DNA from: Zygnema cylindricum
Taxonomy: Eukaryota > Streptophyta > Zygnematophyceae > Zygnematales > Zygnemataceae
DNA: 64,000 nt
Direction of reading: 5' to 3'
NCBI GenBank assembly: GCA_037447655.1
Contig: JBBHKE010001949.1
Location: 36,227-100,226 of the forward strand
Shown: piece by piece, positions 52,773 to 64,000 of the stretch
Layout of the letters: each line of letters opens with the position of its first letter
Numbering within the stretch: position 1 is the first letter of the stretch
Program-made: the position numbers and the translations under genes
Notes under the pieces: generated by a model
The model's database searches: none
Told to the model about the DNA's origin: nothing
Seen by the model: the letters and a program-made list of their open reading frames with translations, nothing else

Positions 52773-53269
52773 CCATACAGTTAGTAGTAAGCTGTTGTAT
52801 ATAATTGTAGGACTTAGTCATTTCTAGACTTAGGAACTTTTGGACAGAAACTGTTTCTGCTCCTTTTTGGGAATTTCATCTGAGAATTGCTCTCAGTTTT
52901 ATTGGCAAAATTATCTGAAATTTTGCATGTTTGTTCCTCCTTGTGTTGGCAATACTGTGGCAAATTTGTAGACCTATTGTGTGTCTGATTTGCTTGGGGC
53001 TTCATTGTGAACTTGGTCAGATTTATCAAAGTTCTGGCAGGCTGTTTTTCTTCAACTTTGACTGAGTGTTGTGATTATTCGGTTTGGTATTATTATATGA
53101 AATTTGGTGGGAATACTGAGTGGACTAGAAACTATCTGGTTGAGTAGTTTTAGCTTGGTTTGGTTATTCTGTAGAATTCTGAGTGGAATCAAAGGAGGCT
53201 GTTTTGGGGTAGTCTGTGGTGCTTCCGAGGGTACATTCATGGCTGAAAAGGGCTATTAACAACAAGGCC

Positions 53270-53600
53270 AACACCACATGTAAAGTTACTATCTCACATC
53301 CATCGTGGATCGTACGTTGCCTTTCCACGTGTAAAAACTTTACACATCCAGTGTGTAGCTACTGTTGTCTCCTTCTCAAAAACAAGGGACTAAAATAGCT
53401 TGACACTGGATATGATGACCGCTTGCTTCGAAACTACATAATTAGAAGGTCGACGTTGTCGACCAAAAGTTTGGAGAATCATAACGAATATGCAGTAATC
53501 GTGTTTTATATACAAAAAAAAAAAATCAGTACCCTTCGTACGAAAATGCACTTTTAGCAGTAATGAACCTCACTTTTCACCTGATGGAGGTTCACCCTAA
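53270..53600. other. Gene-free stretch between two LTR insertions
   Basis: Contains loosely inverted words (ATGTAAAGTT near 53278, AACTTTACACATC near 53337). No coding or repeat family recognised. Confidence 0.35.
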
Positions 53601-54891
53601 TGTTGATATTTGAGTATTTTCTAGGTCTTTATTTACGATAGGAAAAGAGCAAAGGCAGTCTGCCACTGACTCCCTTCTGTAAGCCCCCACACTTGTTGTA
53701 GTCACTGAAGGCTGGGGAGGGAGCTAGAGCCATGGCTACCGAAGCTCTCTAGAGAAGACAGGGGGAAAAGTGGGTAGACTTACCAAAAGGTACTTGAAGG
53801 ACCCTGGAATTGTTCGTGGAACCTGCCGGCCATCAAGTCACCCGTAGCCGTTAGCCTTATCCATTTAGTCTACGACTAGAGCTATGACATATAGGGTTTG
53901 ACAGGTATTTAAATAGTTACATGTAGGGTTTTTCATTTAACTGGATTACGCTATATAGGACATAGAAACAATTGTACTTTTAGTACCGGACGAAACAAAT
54001 AGTACGGACATTTGTTTCGACGGTCCGTATTAAATGACGATATAAATCCGACGACCATGGTTAGCGTCGGTTTCGCGGAAAGGATAATTTGGCGGTTTGC
54101 GGACGTCACCACTCCGGATGACACTTGCTGACATAATACCGGTTGCAGAATCTCCGGAACGAAACACAACAAATCCGGATATGACAAATGTCACATTATG
54201 GCAATATCGTACAATGTCCGTACAGAAAGTACTCAGGCACCTGTACTTTCTTGTCTAGTACCGTTTTCCTGACGTGGCATGACATGGCGCCACGTAGAGA
54301 GATAAGATTTGGAGGCAGGAATTTCGGAGATTATAAGAGCGAATCCGGATAAGACATGTGTTGACATTTTAGCCATGTCGTACGATGGCCGTACAAAAGG
54401 TACACCGGCACCTGTACCTTTATGTACTATACAGTAATGTGATTGGTCCCTACCTCAGTACTAGAGGACTTAGAATATTTCGGGTAGGTAGCCACCTCTC
54501 TCCCAGAGAGCATCTGTATAAAAGGCAAACTTTTGCGAGCCATAACTATTAATTTACTGGGCCATTTTCAGTGATTCTTTTTGCTGCAGACCCAGGAGAG
54601 TCCAGGCTACACAAAAGAGTAGTTAGTCAGAGTTTTTGCCTGCCTGAGTGGCCGCATTTCTAAGGAAAAGTCAAAGTGGGTGAATGTATCCAAATCACAT
54701 ATTCTAACTTTGCATTCTGTGGTGGAACTGAGCACACAGAAAGTCTCGCTTCACAGGGGTGAAGCTTCAATGGGGTTCTGATTGTCAAGGGGTCAATCTT
54801 TAGGGCTTATATAAAGTTGGAGTCGGCACTATCTAGATTAGCTTCTTTTGATCTATGAATTCTGTGTGGCAATGGAGCCCATAGAATTTCA
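53601..54891 (+). mobile_element. Solo LTR of family D, TSD CCTAA
   Basis: 1291 bp, TGTTGATATTTGAG ... ATAGAATTTCA, flanked by CCTAA at 53596-53600 and 54892-54896. U3 has the loop ACTTGTTGTAGTCACTGA within a CTCCC/GGGAG hairpin and a GCCATGGCTACC box. The TATA box is TATAAAAGG (54527-54535). The leader hairpins include a degraded GACCC-AGGA-GAGTC and a 7-bp GCTTCAC-AGGG-GTGAAGC (54748-54765). Longer than family A, with an additional hairpin block similar to family C. Confidence 0.9.
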
Positions 54892-55083
54892 CCTAAGCCG
54901 TGTCCCCATGTTATCAGTACTTTGATAAAGTATTTTTGAATGTACTGAAGTCCCCCGTACTACTTTGACGAAGGTCCCGATGTGCGAAAATGAAGTCGAA
55001 AATTTGAAATGTGAAGATTATAGACATGGGTACAACTTGTGACGATTGAAGACGGATACGAAACTTCCGATGAATGATGATGC

Positions 55084-56527
55084 CAACAAATACAGTTGTG
55101 ATGGTTGTTAACGTCTAGATTTTTTGTAATTTTGCGATGTTCACGGTTTTGTGACATTGTGACGCCATGTTCACTTGTGAAAACGTCGACGTCATAAATT
55201 CAATATCTTTCCACCATGGCTATCCGATATCATTTTTTCGACTTTTCTCACTCGACTTGCCATAATAATATACACAAATGTAGACACCAGAATTTACATG
55301 CAAATATCTTTCATTTTTTACCAATATTGTCGTGCCTCATTTTAAAAAGTGTGAGATAAAAACGATAATCTGAGAGGGAGAGGGGAGAGGCGATGACGAC
55401 GCAAAATTCAGAATGAAACTTGAGGTCCGAGACCCATGCAGATTTTCTTCCATACATGCTCGTCATTTTTCTGTACATACGCGTGACGGGCAGGGAAAAA
55501 AATAATGAGTACTCTCCCTCGTCCTAAAATTTTCCCACTCGTGTGGTGCGTGAGTGGGTCGTTTTTCTTGCGTTGTTGAGGGATACTTTCCCTGAAATCC
55601 GGTCTCGAGGCGATTTCTCATGAAGTTTTTTGACGGGCTAGATTCTCTTGCCTGGGGGTAGAAAAGAGGAAAACGGCAAAATGAGTTAACATGAGGACAA
55701 ACATGAAGTTCATTCAAAGTATTGACTTGAGTAGAATTGGTTTTTTTGTAAGGCTAAAGTTTTTCTTGTACATAACTGCGTTTTGGGGGAAAAACGACAT
55801 GAAAATGTTGATACTTGAATACATGTGGCCATACCTTATGGCCTCTTCTCCATCCGGTGCCGATAGTAATCGTACGGGAACGTTTATTGGCAGTAATATT
55901 TTGTTAGGGTATCGCCCCGTGTACTTGTAACTTAGCGAACTTACTTTGTTTTTTAGCGCGGATCCGAAGTACCCAGATTTCAGGTGTCTCTATGTGTTTA
56001 CTCGAAATTGTTACTTAACTGTGTGACGATTGTATACGTCGACAATGCCCTGTGACGGCTTTCAATGTGTACAATCTGTCTTGCCGCACCGTATTTTTAG
56101 AAACTTTGTGAACTGTCGCAAGACACATCATAAATTTTGAAACGATTTGGCATGTCGCATGTCACTGCGTGACATCGTAGAGGTATAGCGTTACAGCGGT
56201 GGCTGTACAACATGCCTTTGCGTAAGCCTCTCCCGTCCGACTGCCATGACTTCGCAAATTTTTCACCTTTACCTGAAACATAGTTCAAAAGTAGGCGTTT
56301 TTATGGTAGGCCTTTGGTCCGCGCCTTTATCGTTAGTTATGTAATGGGCTTTTCATGTGATCTTCTTAGATCCCTACTTTGATCAGGGACCGTGTGATCG
56401 TCTGAATCTGACGGTGTAAATAGAAACTTTTTGTCCGAATGTTTTAATTGGTCCGAATAGTTCCGAATACAATATGGGTCTTAAGGTCATATTGTATATT
56501 TGCATACAATAGGCATATTGTATGGGC
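55084..56527 (+). repeat. 1.44-kb direct repeat, copy 2
   Basis: Copy of 44057-45498. Here its right part continues into a complete TAGTTCAAAAGTAGG element (56279-56553). A start-like TIR CCTAAGCCGTGTCCCCATGT lies upstream at 54892-54911, suggesting the repeat belongs to a larger TIR element. Confidence 0.7.
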
Positions 56528-56553
56528 CTACTTTCACTTACTTTTGAACTATG
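56279..56553 (+). repeat. MITE-like element with ends CATAGTTCAAAAGTAG
   Basis: The left end CATAGTTCAAAAGTAGG and the right end CTTACTTTTGAACTATG are inverted copies. A longer, inverted relative is at 61404-61968, and a copy lacking its right end is at about 45248-45498. Flanking TA could be a target duplication, which would fit a mariner-type element, but this is uncertain. No coding sequence. Confidence 0.65.
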
Positions 56554-56925
56554 ACGTGAAATGACATTGCGTCATCGAGACCCTTTCAAAAAAAAACCGT
56601 TCAAGGTGCTTGCGGACAAAAGGAACAACCTTGTACTTTTCTCAGTCGTCAAAAACCTTTGAAAACTTTTCACAAGTGGGATTACGTTTTCCTATTTGTG
56701 TCAACGGTTTTAGTTTGCTTAAAACACATTCTCGATGTTGTTTATGATAAGTTTGAAGATGACGTGACAGTGAGTCGAAAAAACACAAGAGGACAAATTT
56801 TTGTACTTCCTAAGTTCGAGAATGACTCAAATTGTACTCTACAAATTTGCTATTTATTCGTACGGTCGCAACTTAGGCACTACGGCGCTAAGATTGAAAG
56901 TAAAACGACGGAAAAAAACCCGAAC

Positions 56926-57713
56926 TTAGGGTGCGTCTTTGTGTGCCAAAGTAAGGGTTTTTTTTCTGTCGTTTTCTTGTAAAACTTAGAGTCGTACAGC
57001 GTAAGTTTCATCTGTACAAAAAAATAGAAAAAAAGAGAAGTACATTTTGCGTCATCATTGAATTTAAGATGTACTTCATGTTGTCGTCTTGTGTTCTTCG
57101 ACCCACGGCCACGCCAAAAAATGTCATCTTCAAACTTTTCTTTAAAATACAGGGAAAATGTGTTTTAAAACAAAGTATTTCTAGAAACAAATAGGAACAC
57201 GTACTTGCACATGTAAAAAAAAATAAAAAAATAAAAAATAATAATTCAAGCGACGACTAAAATTGCACGATCCGCTATGTTTTGTCCGTTTGGGTTCGGG
57301 TACGACGAAGCAAAGTACTTAATTTGTTTGGTTTGGTCCGTTTACAGATGGTAAAGATTTTATTTCACCAAGGGTCTCAAGATTCCGATGCCATTTCACG
57401 TCGACCGGATAGGCGACGCAAAGGCAAAGCGCATCTTCTTCAACCGTGAAACGGCACAGGTTGGATGGCGGTACGTCTACGATGTCACGAACTGTCATGC
57501 GACGTCATAAGCAGTTACAAAAAAAAAACGTGCGTCATCACAGATTGTAGATGTTAACAGCCGTCACGAGCATTGTCAACGTATACAATTGTCACACCAT
57601 TAAGTAACAATTTCGTTGTTACACATACGGACATCTGAAATTCGGGTCCGCCGGATCTGCGTTATAAAACAAGGTTATTTCTCTAAGTTTAAGTACATGG
57701 AGACGCACCCTAA
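56926..57713 (+). mobile_element. Non-autonomous TIR element, about 0.79 kb
   Basis: Ends TTAGGGTGCGTC (left) and GACGCACCCTAA (right) are perfect 12-bp inverted repeats. No transposase is visible inside. Related by terminal sequence to 30844-31781 and 57713-59412. Confidence 0.65.
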
Positions 57714-59412
57714 GGGCGTGTTCCCAAGTAACTAAAATTTTGAAACGTTACTTTGGAATTTAGCGCAAATTATAGGGTGGACTTTTCAAATTGTGCCTAT
57801 GTCAATCATTAAGGTATTTTCACATGTAACCGAAACTTAGTCTTGCTATTTTTTTTTTTAGCCAGGATTCTCCGTACAGCTTTCAGAGCATTCGGATGTA
57901 AAGACAAATAACTTGTCACTTAAAAAAGTGACTTACGTAGACGTGTACGAAGAATTGTGACATATAAAGTGGTACATAAAATGAGGCGAAACTTCCACTC
58001 GGCTTCAATTTGAGGCGTTTCTCCGCACGTTGTTTATTTTTTGTGACTTCGTAATGTCTATACACCACATTGTCGACGTGTTGAAACCCTAAAATACCTT
58101 TCGCTGTCGCACATAATTTGCGGTTTCGTTTATCTTCTTCCTACTTGCCGACACGTGGCCAATATTTTTCATACGTTGTATGTGTGAAGACACGTGTTTT
58201 TGAGAGAGACGACCCCTGTACGGAAATCAACGCACGGAAAACAGTACGCACAGGTTGGAAACGTGCAGTGTGGTTTTTTTTTGGTACTCCGCGCACAAAA
58301 ATTGTACAAAACTTCAGACACGTGCGACAGTGTCTGCCTATTCGCTCACCTTTTTGGACTTTATTTCAAATCACCTCGCGAGGTGATTTGATGTAAAGTT
58401 TGAATATGTGCTGAAAGGACGCGAAAGTGGGTCGAAATGCACTTAACAACAAATTGTATCGCGCTAGACGACAAACTATTGTACATATCAAGTTTCAGGG
58501 TAACGCAACTTGTACGGTGGTAATTTATTTTTTTTGGTATGGATGCGGATTTTCTAGGAATACGGCATAAAGTAATTGTAATTGTAACACATGCGAAAAA
58601 TACCCTTACTTGCGCCTTCATTACTTAAAATATGTGACAGTTTTAGACTTCTACGAAATGTGTGACAGTCTACGAAACGAAATGTAAACGACTACGAAAC
58701 TACGAAACTTCCTAAAGTTGGTGACGTCTACAAAATCAGCGACGATTGTAGACGTCGAGGTTTTTGTGACATTGTAGATGTTTAGAATCTTGTGACATAG
58801 CGAGGTCATGCTACCATGTGACGTCATTAGTACGTAGATTTTCCGCCATTGCTTCCCGATTCCGTTTTTTTTATCTTTTATCATTCGATATGCCATCAAA
58901 CTTAGGCCAAAAATATATAAAAATAAATAAAATATATATATCTTTTATTTGATACTATTATTGTTGCATCTCGTGTAATTAAGAGAGAAAAAGGAGCGGT
59001 CGAGTGAGAAAGAGGGGGAGAGACGAAGACGACGTAAAATGTTGCAAAGGACCCATGAATGAAAGTGGAGGTCCGAGACCCCAACGATTTTTTTACGTAC
59101 ATTCTCATCATTTTCGTACGTATAAAACTAGAGTGTACTCTCCGTCGTTCAATTTTTTAAAAAATGTTTGACGCGTGCAATCCCGATTTTCTATTCGTCA
59201 ATAGGGTAGTGTTTTGATGAAAACTAGGTCGCGATTTGATTATAGGGCAAGTGTGAAGATGAGCCGGAAGTGGGTCGCGGTGATAATAACCCCAAATTGC
59301 CGCACCTTTCAAGTTTCAAGATGACGCAAAATGTAATTGTGTTTTTGCCCATTTTTCGTACGGCATAAACGACGGAAAAAAACCCTTACTTAAACACATG
59401 GGGACACACCCT
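57713..59412 (-). mobile_element. TIR element related to 30844-31781, about 1.7 kb
   Basis: Left end AGGGCGTGTTCCCA and right end TGGGGACACACCCT form imperfect inverted repeats. Parts of 58620-59412 are the reverse complement of parts of 30850-31700 (for example the GACGTCACATGG and GAAGTGGGTCGCG segments). The interior carries an unrelated left half, so it may be a composite of two elements. Confidence 0.5.
58367..58390. repeat. Perfect 24-bp palindrome
   Basis: The 12-bp arm CAAATCACCTCG is followed directly by its reverse complement, with no spacer. It lies inside the 57713-59412 element. Confidence 0.8.
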
Positions 59413-60019
59413 TAGATTTTGTAAACTACATGTCAAAATTGACTGGCACCTCATAATTTAAGATCCGATAGAATATCCTTCAACCGACAAATTTCACTCC
59501 AAAGCTTCACTTGCGTACCATGTAGTTGATTACCAAGTCATAATACTACATACATTTTGTACTTTATGCAAACGCCAGTCTTTTACGCCAGCTCATTTTT
59601 TAGGGTTTTCGAAAATCCTTTGCCGGAAATAGTGTGACAAAAGAGCGTTAACCGAAATAGCCCGACGAAGGACCGTTTCGAGATTACTTTTTTATTTCAA
59701 GTTGCATTATGAAAGGTACATACCATGTGCAAATCTTGTGATTTTTCGTTGGTTGTCCATCGTGACACGTAGCTAAATCGTCCAGCATGTTGCGATTCAT
59801 TTTTATCTTTAGGTGACAGCCCACCTCTTACAGCAACGTTGTAGGAGAAAAATGAAACGAATTCCTCGCGAATGAATATTTGACGGTAAGTGTTACCCCC
59901 TAGACCTTCGGAGAGTATTGGCGAGATTACTTGTAATGTTATAAAAAAGCAAAAGAAAAGTAAAATAAAGCAAAATAAGCCGTACAGTCTGCTACGGATA
60001 GGAGCGGATTTATGTAAAC
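59413..60019. other. Gene-free stretch
   Basis: Open frame 59890-60129 has no domain; A-rich runs at 59940-59980. Nothing else recognised. Confidence 0.4.
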
Positions 60020-60199
60020 TACACAGCCAATCGTTATTAGCGTTGTGTACGCTAATCCCGTCCCGCTTTTATTATTTTTATTCTCAAACAGAATTATCCA
60101 CACTATGTAAAAAAACCCCTAATTCCTAATTAGAGTAAACCACGCTAATTATTCGTATACGCTAGAGAAACTTCTACGCTAATATCGTTTGGCGGTGTA
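60020..60199 (+). repeat. Small inverted-repeat element, 180 bp
   Basis: The left arm TACACAGCCAATCGTTATTA and the right arm containing CGCTAATATCG and CGGTGTA are inverted with mismatches. Terminal words match those of the foldback elements at 30506 and 62799, so it is a further member or a relative. Confidence 0.55.
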
Positions 60200-60959
60200 C
60201 TGTATCCCACTTTTCGACTGATGGATCTTGACCCTTACTCTAAATGCGTTAATTTTATTTAAATGTTAATAACGCTAAATTTTTATTTTGCACCAGAAAA
60301 AGCCGCGACCAAAAGTAGTGTAATAAACACTAATATAGTTGAGGGGTGTAGCTTGACTTTTGTAGCAGTGATTGGTATAAATTTTGACGGTTGGATGGAC
60401 CACTGAGGGTATTTTCGCATGTAACCGAAACTTAGTCTTGTTACTTTGTTTTTTAGCGAAGATTCTCCGTACAATTTTTCAGAGCATTCGTATGTAAAGA
60501 AATGAAATCGTAACTTTAAATTGTGACGGATGTAGACGTGGGTGTAATTTGTGACGATTGTACACGAGTACAAAACTCGCGACAATCGATGACGTTTACA
60601 AAATAGAGACGGTTGTAGACGTCTACCTACTTATGACATTGTAGATGTTTAGGGTTTGTGACATTTTGACGTCACGCGTACTTATGTTAGCGTCGACGTC
60701 ACTAATTCCAAAACATTCCGCCATGGTTTCCCAATGTTGTTTTTTCGTTCGTTCTCACTCTACTTGCCATAAAAATAAACTAAAAGACAACCAAAAGAAA
60801 TATTTTTCATAGATCTTTCATTTGATGCTTTTCTTGCCTTATTGCATTGTAAGAATTGTGAGATAGGCGCGTTAGGTGGAGAGGGAGAGAAAGAGAGGCG
60901 CTTTCACCATCTTCGCTTTTGCGAAATGGCGTCAGTTGGTCGAAACTCCCCTCCACGGG
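60200..60959. other. Gene-free stretch with TIR-element relics
   Basis: 60411-60500 closely resembles 57826-57906 (GTAACCGAAACTTAGTC and the CAGAGCATTCG segment). No coding sequence seen. Confidence 0.45.
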
Positions 60960-61399
60960 CCCTGTCCGGTATCAAATAATGTGGCGCCACGTGGCACCGC
61001 GTGACGCTATATCCGTATGCTGCCAAAAAGCTCACTTCGCGTGGCGGCTATAATGCCGGCCGTCCGATCAAAACATATTTTACACGGTTCAGATTCGCGT
61101 ACATGCAGAAATTGCTCCTTTTGATTAGTCTGCTGTTTCGTTAATGTTTATATATTTATGAAACCCATCACGTGCATCGTTTCGTAACGCCTTAATGGTT
61201 AAGGCGTTAGGCTATAAAGAATCTAGAGGTCACAGGTTCAAATTAAGACCTAGGCATTATTTTAGCCAAAATACCCTTAACTGCAAAAACTGCCACTTTC
61301 TAAATATGGCGGCAGCCATGGCGCGCCTTTGATCCTTACTCTCATTCTTTAAAACAAAACTAAAGTAGGGAAGTGAACTATTATTACCTCTTTTCAACA
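60960..61399 (-). mobile_element. Truncated family B LTR (U3 only), minus strand
   Basis: On minus it starts TGTTGAAAAGAGGTAA at 61399 and runs through a U3 homologous to 27095-27540, ending near 60960 at the G-box region (GCCACGTGGC at 60986-60995). The opposite-strand tRNA-like unit is well preserved: an A-box-like CCTTAATGGTTAAGGCG near 61189 and a B-box-like AGGTTCAAATTAAGACC near 61233. R-U5 is missing. Confidence 0.75.
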
Positions 61400-61403
61400 A
61401 TCC

Positions 61404-61968
61404 CATAGTTCAAAAGTAGGTGAAAGTAGCCCCATACAATATGCCTATTGTACGCAAAACATACAATATGGCCTTAAGACCCATATTGTATTGGTCGCAA
61501 AATGAAAATTAAAAGTAACAGGGTTGAGTTGCACATCGATCGATAGAGAATTAAATGTCATGTCTAAATTTTCAAAAACATTCCTCCAAAAAAATATTTT
61601 TTTGTGAGTTTTGAGGTATTTTTTATTTAAACCGTCAGATTTGGACGATCGGATGGTCGTTGATCAAAGTGGCGATCTAATAAGATCACATGAAAAGCCC
61701 AAAACACAACTTACGATAAGTTTTACGACCGCGTTTTTTTTTTCCCGTGTTTATTTTCCCGCGGAATGTTATCCTACGCCGTGTCAATTCGCTAAAAAAT
61801 TTCGTCCGGCGGCGTGCGCTGTACTATGATGATACGTCATATTCGTACGTTCGTACAAGAGTGTGCACAAATGCACACACATATAGTATGCTTACTCTAC
61901 GCCAGTTTTGTGCCAAGTTTTGTGCGCCTACTAAAGGCCTACCATAAAAACGCCTACTTTTGAACTAT
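61404..61968 (-). repeat. Longer MITE-like relative of 56279-56553
   Basis: Ends CATAGTTCAAAAGTAGG and CCTACTTTTGAACTA are inverted repeats. It shares ACAATATGGCCTTAAGACCC, the GATCGGATGGTCGTTGATCA region and GGCCTACCATAAAAACG with the shorter copies in opposite orientation, and has about 290 bp of extra interior. It abuts the start of the truncated family B LTR. Confidence 0.65.
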
Positions 61969-62464
61969 AGTTTAACCATCGCGGTTTTGATAATAAAATA
62001 TTCTTTGCCTGTTCTGATTGGTCTATCTAGTGTTAGAGTCAAAGCTTCCGAACAAATCTTGTAAATCGGTGTAAATCGTCCACATCTGCCAAAATCTGAT
62101 AAGCTTTTAACCTGTTTTGTTTTGTGAACTTGTCTAGTCTTTTCTCAAGGCTGACAATTGGCTATAATGTTTGGGGGGGAGCTACGTGGTCCAATAAGGT
62201 CAAAGAAGGTTTAGCTCTTCAACTCTCATCCGTGTGGAATCGAAGGATCACACAAAGTCTCTTGTCGCACGCAGATCACCTCGCGGACCACTTTGTGACG
62301 GTCATCAGAAGTTCCGTACACATTCTACAAAATACATCTAGTCCGTTAAAAAGACCGCCGATTGCAAATTGTTGAGCCGTTGGATCATATTGAAGCAATC
62401 GGCTTCAATCATCCTCCTTTCCATTTTTCCCCGTGTGGGAGTAGCTCTGACACCACCATCCTAC

Positions 62465-62520
62465 AACAAAACAATAATAATCATTAATAATACAATAATA
62501 ATAATTAATAGTAATAATTG
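62465..62520 (+). repeat. ATA/ATT-rich microsatellite
   Basis: Imperfect runs of AATAAT and TAATAATA over about 55 bp. Confidence 0.7.
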
Positions 62521-62798
62521 ATGAAACGTGCTTCTAGTCCACTTCTTGTTCCATAAAAAAATTGACTAAACATTGTTGTGGTATGATGATTGTATAATTA
62601 TTGTGAATCATTTCCCTTATGAATAGGGAGAAGAGACAACCCTAGAAAAATTTCTTTTAACTTTCTTAGAAAAATCCCCAATCTACGTCCATAACCTTAG
62701 GGGACAAGCTACGACCAAGGGGTCAAAAAAATGGTAAAAAAAACGAGTTGTGCTCCCAAAATCTGGTGGCCTCCTCCTATCTCCCCTTAGACCTAAAA

Positions 62799-63021
62799 CT
62801 ACACCGTGTATCGCTATTAGTGTTAATGTTTTTTTCGCCACTTAAAACGCGTATTCTCCGTACATATTTGTCAGATTGTGTATCTGACGGTTGCGATTGG
62901 AAGGTAAGATTTTCAGCTTCCGATTGGCGGTCTCAAATTGAAAATAGGACAAGTGTATACGGAGAAAAGATATTCTATGTGGCGGAAAAAATATTAACCC
63001 TAATAGCGATTCGTGGTGTAC
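62799..63021 (-). repeat. Small foldback element, copy 2
   Basis: Matches 30506-30734, with arms ending CTACACCGTGTATCGCTATT and AGCGATTCGTGGTGTA. An apparent 148-codon frame across it is chance. Confidence 0.7.
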
Positions 63022-63602
63022 TAAACGAAGTGAAAATACATCCTAGTCTTCAGTATCTAAAGAATTTTGTTCATCAGTGGGAAAAGTGGAAAACCCTCCA
63101 CATAAACAAAACATCATTGGTGGCAAGTTTTACACCTTTCTGTCGCCCAAGAAAAAAAAAAACCTGGATGTCAGACCCTTCAAGGTCTCTTTAAGGACTC
63201 TCTCCAATTCTCTTCAGACCTCCAACTTCTCCCCAAGTCTCGACCAATCCCGAGTGCGCAGCAAAATGATAACGACAAACGATCACCATCTACCACAAGT
63301 AAAGGTAACTTCCAAGAAATGATTTCTTCGATAGTCAAAAATCGAAAAATGCAATTTTTAAACTCTCTTGTAATCAATAGAGATACATTTTTTATCCTTG
63401 TCCCTTTTTTTCCAAAGAGAAATCTTGCTGGAATTAAATCCTAGGACCAAAGCCCACAAAATGGGTTGAAGAGTTAAGTGTTAGAATTCTCCAACTCAGG
63501 GACCTTGGAGGTCGAGGGAGAAGGTGATAGAGGTGTGACAAGAAGTGACTGGCTTCTTTGAGAAAACTGATGACGTGGAGGCTAATCCTTTTGACTCTTA
63601 CG
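63022..63602. other. Gene-free stretch
   Basis: No family resemblance on either strand. Short poly-A and CTCT-rich runs only. Confidence 0.35.
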
Positions 63603-64000
63603 GTATGTTCCCATGTACTTGAAACTTAGCGAACTTACTTTGTATTTTAGCGCAGATCCGGCGGCCCTAGATTTCAGGTGTCCGTATGTGTACCAAACGA
63701 AGTTGTCACTTAAGGGTGTGACGATTGTATACGGTGACAATGCTCGTGACGGCTGTCAACCGTGTACAATCTGTGATGACGCACCAAATAGTTAAAAATT
63801 GCTTTGGACGTCGCATAACCTTGCGTGATATTTGTAGACGTTCATCCTTTCGACACTTTAATGCCCATGGAGGATGTCCATGGCTGAAGAAGTGTCGTTT
63901 CCGTTACCTTTCCTGTGCGGTACCTTTCTTGTACGGTATTATAAGGCTCATTAAAATGATATGGTTGCTTTTAACTATATAGTGGATTTTAGTACAGCCG
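63603..64000 (+). mobile_element. TIR-element segment truncated by the window edge
   Basis: Begins near CGGTATGTTCCCATGTACTT. It is homologous to the segment starting near 44875 and again near 55910 (CTTAGCGAACTTACTTTG, GTGTGACGATTGTATACG and GTGTACAATCTGT). The right end lies outside the window. Confidence 0.55.

Larger units (their letters stand above)
45808..53264 (+). mobile_element. Solo LTR G2, split by copia element E5, TSD AGGCC
   Basis: Outer parts 45808-46322 and 52778-53264 form one LTR of about 1.0 kb related to G1 (shared words GGATCGCGAAGCGATCCG, TACGGCTGGTATGCCTCC and GTAGTCTGTGGTGCTTCC). It starts TGTTGG, ends AACAACA and is flanked by AGGCC at 45803-45807 and 53265-53269. 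E5 with its own CCATA duplication lies inside. A hairpin GGACGCG-AAAT-CGCGTCC is near 46137. Confidence 0.85.

Noticed and set aside
62748-63194. A 148-codon gene
   Set aside because: It runs across a foldback mini-element whose other copy is not open in the same way.

Overview
This 64 kb window is eukaryotic, AT-rich, and almost entirely transposable elements. I found no convincing host gene. A green-plant (streptophyte) genome is the best guess. The copia primer-binding site (GGTTATGGGCCCACC) matches, from memory, the anticodon arm of plant-type initiator tRNA-Met, and perfect G-box palindromes (CACGTG core) recur in LTR promoters. I cannot name the species, and it does not look like a typical angiosperm.

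Layout. 1-6.2 kb: a decayed hAT transposase, small inverted-repeat relics, and a minus-strand Ty3/gypsy integrase-to-chromodomain remnant. 6.2-20.7 kb: two partial minus-strand copia bodies (M1 6853-9441; M2 16990-20730) joined through one LTR. A plus-strand copia element (E2, 9878-16308, TSD AAAGG) is inserted in that LTR, and a solo LTR (19406-20452, TSD ATTCT) is inserted in M2. 20.7-28.0 kb: a second copia family (E4), itself hit by a solo LTR of an unrelated family (23740-24849). 28-36 kb: a truncated LTR, small DNA elements, a 21-G run, a CG-rich 20-bp tandem array and an internally deleted copia derivative (33652-35326, TSD GCAAT). 37.1-43.6 kb: a minus-strand copia element (E3) that splits an older coding-like reading frame. 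44-64 kb: a 1.44 kb direct repeat, several TIR elements, a solo LTR (45808-53264, TSD AGGCC) that contains the best-preserved copia element E5 (46323-52772, TSD CCATA), and another solo LTR (53601-54891, TSD CCTAA).

The copia LTRs fall into at least five diverged families (called A, B, C, D, F here) that share one unusual design. (1) Minus-strand DNA synthesis appears to be primed by an internal half of initiator tRNA. The ATG opposite the CAU anticodon is in frame with gag and is probably its start or its second in-frame ATG. (2) The predicted R-U5 leader lacks ATG and carries a row of short hairpins, most with AGGG-type tetraloops, whose stems change by compensation between families. (3) U3 holds an antisense tRNA-like segment with A-box-like and B-box sequences, in most copies followed by a T-run. 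(4) The beginning of U3 forms a hairpin with a conserved loop in families A, F and D. (5) The U3 promoter has inverted repeats with compensatory changes, GTAC cores, a CCAAT box and a TATA-like box. This shared architecture is the most interesting content of the window. All element proteins are broken by stops or frameshifts; E5 is closest to intact.
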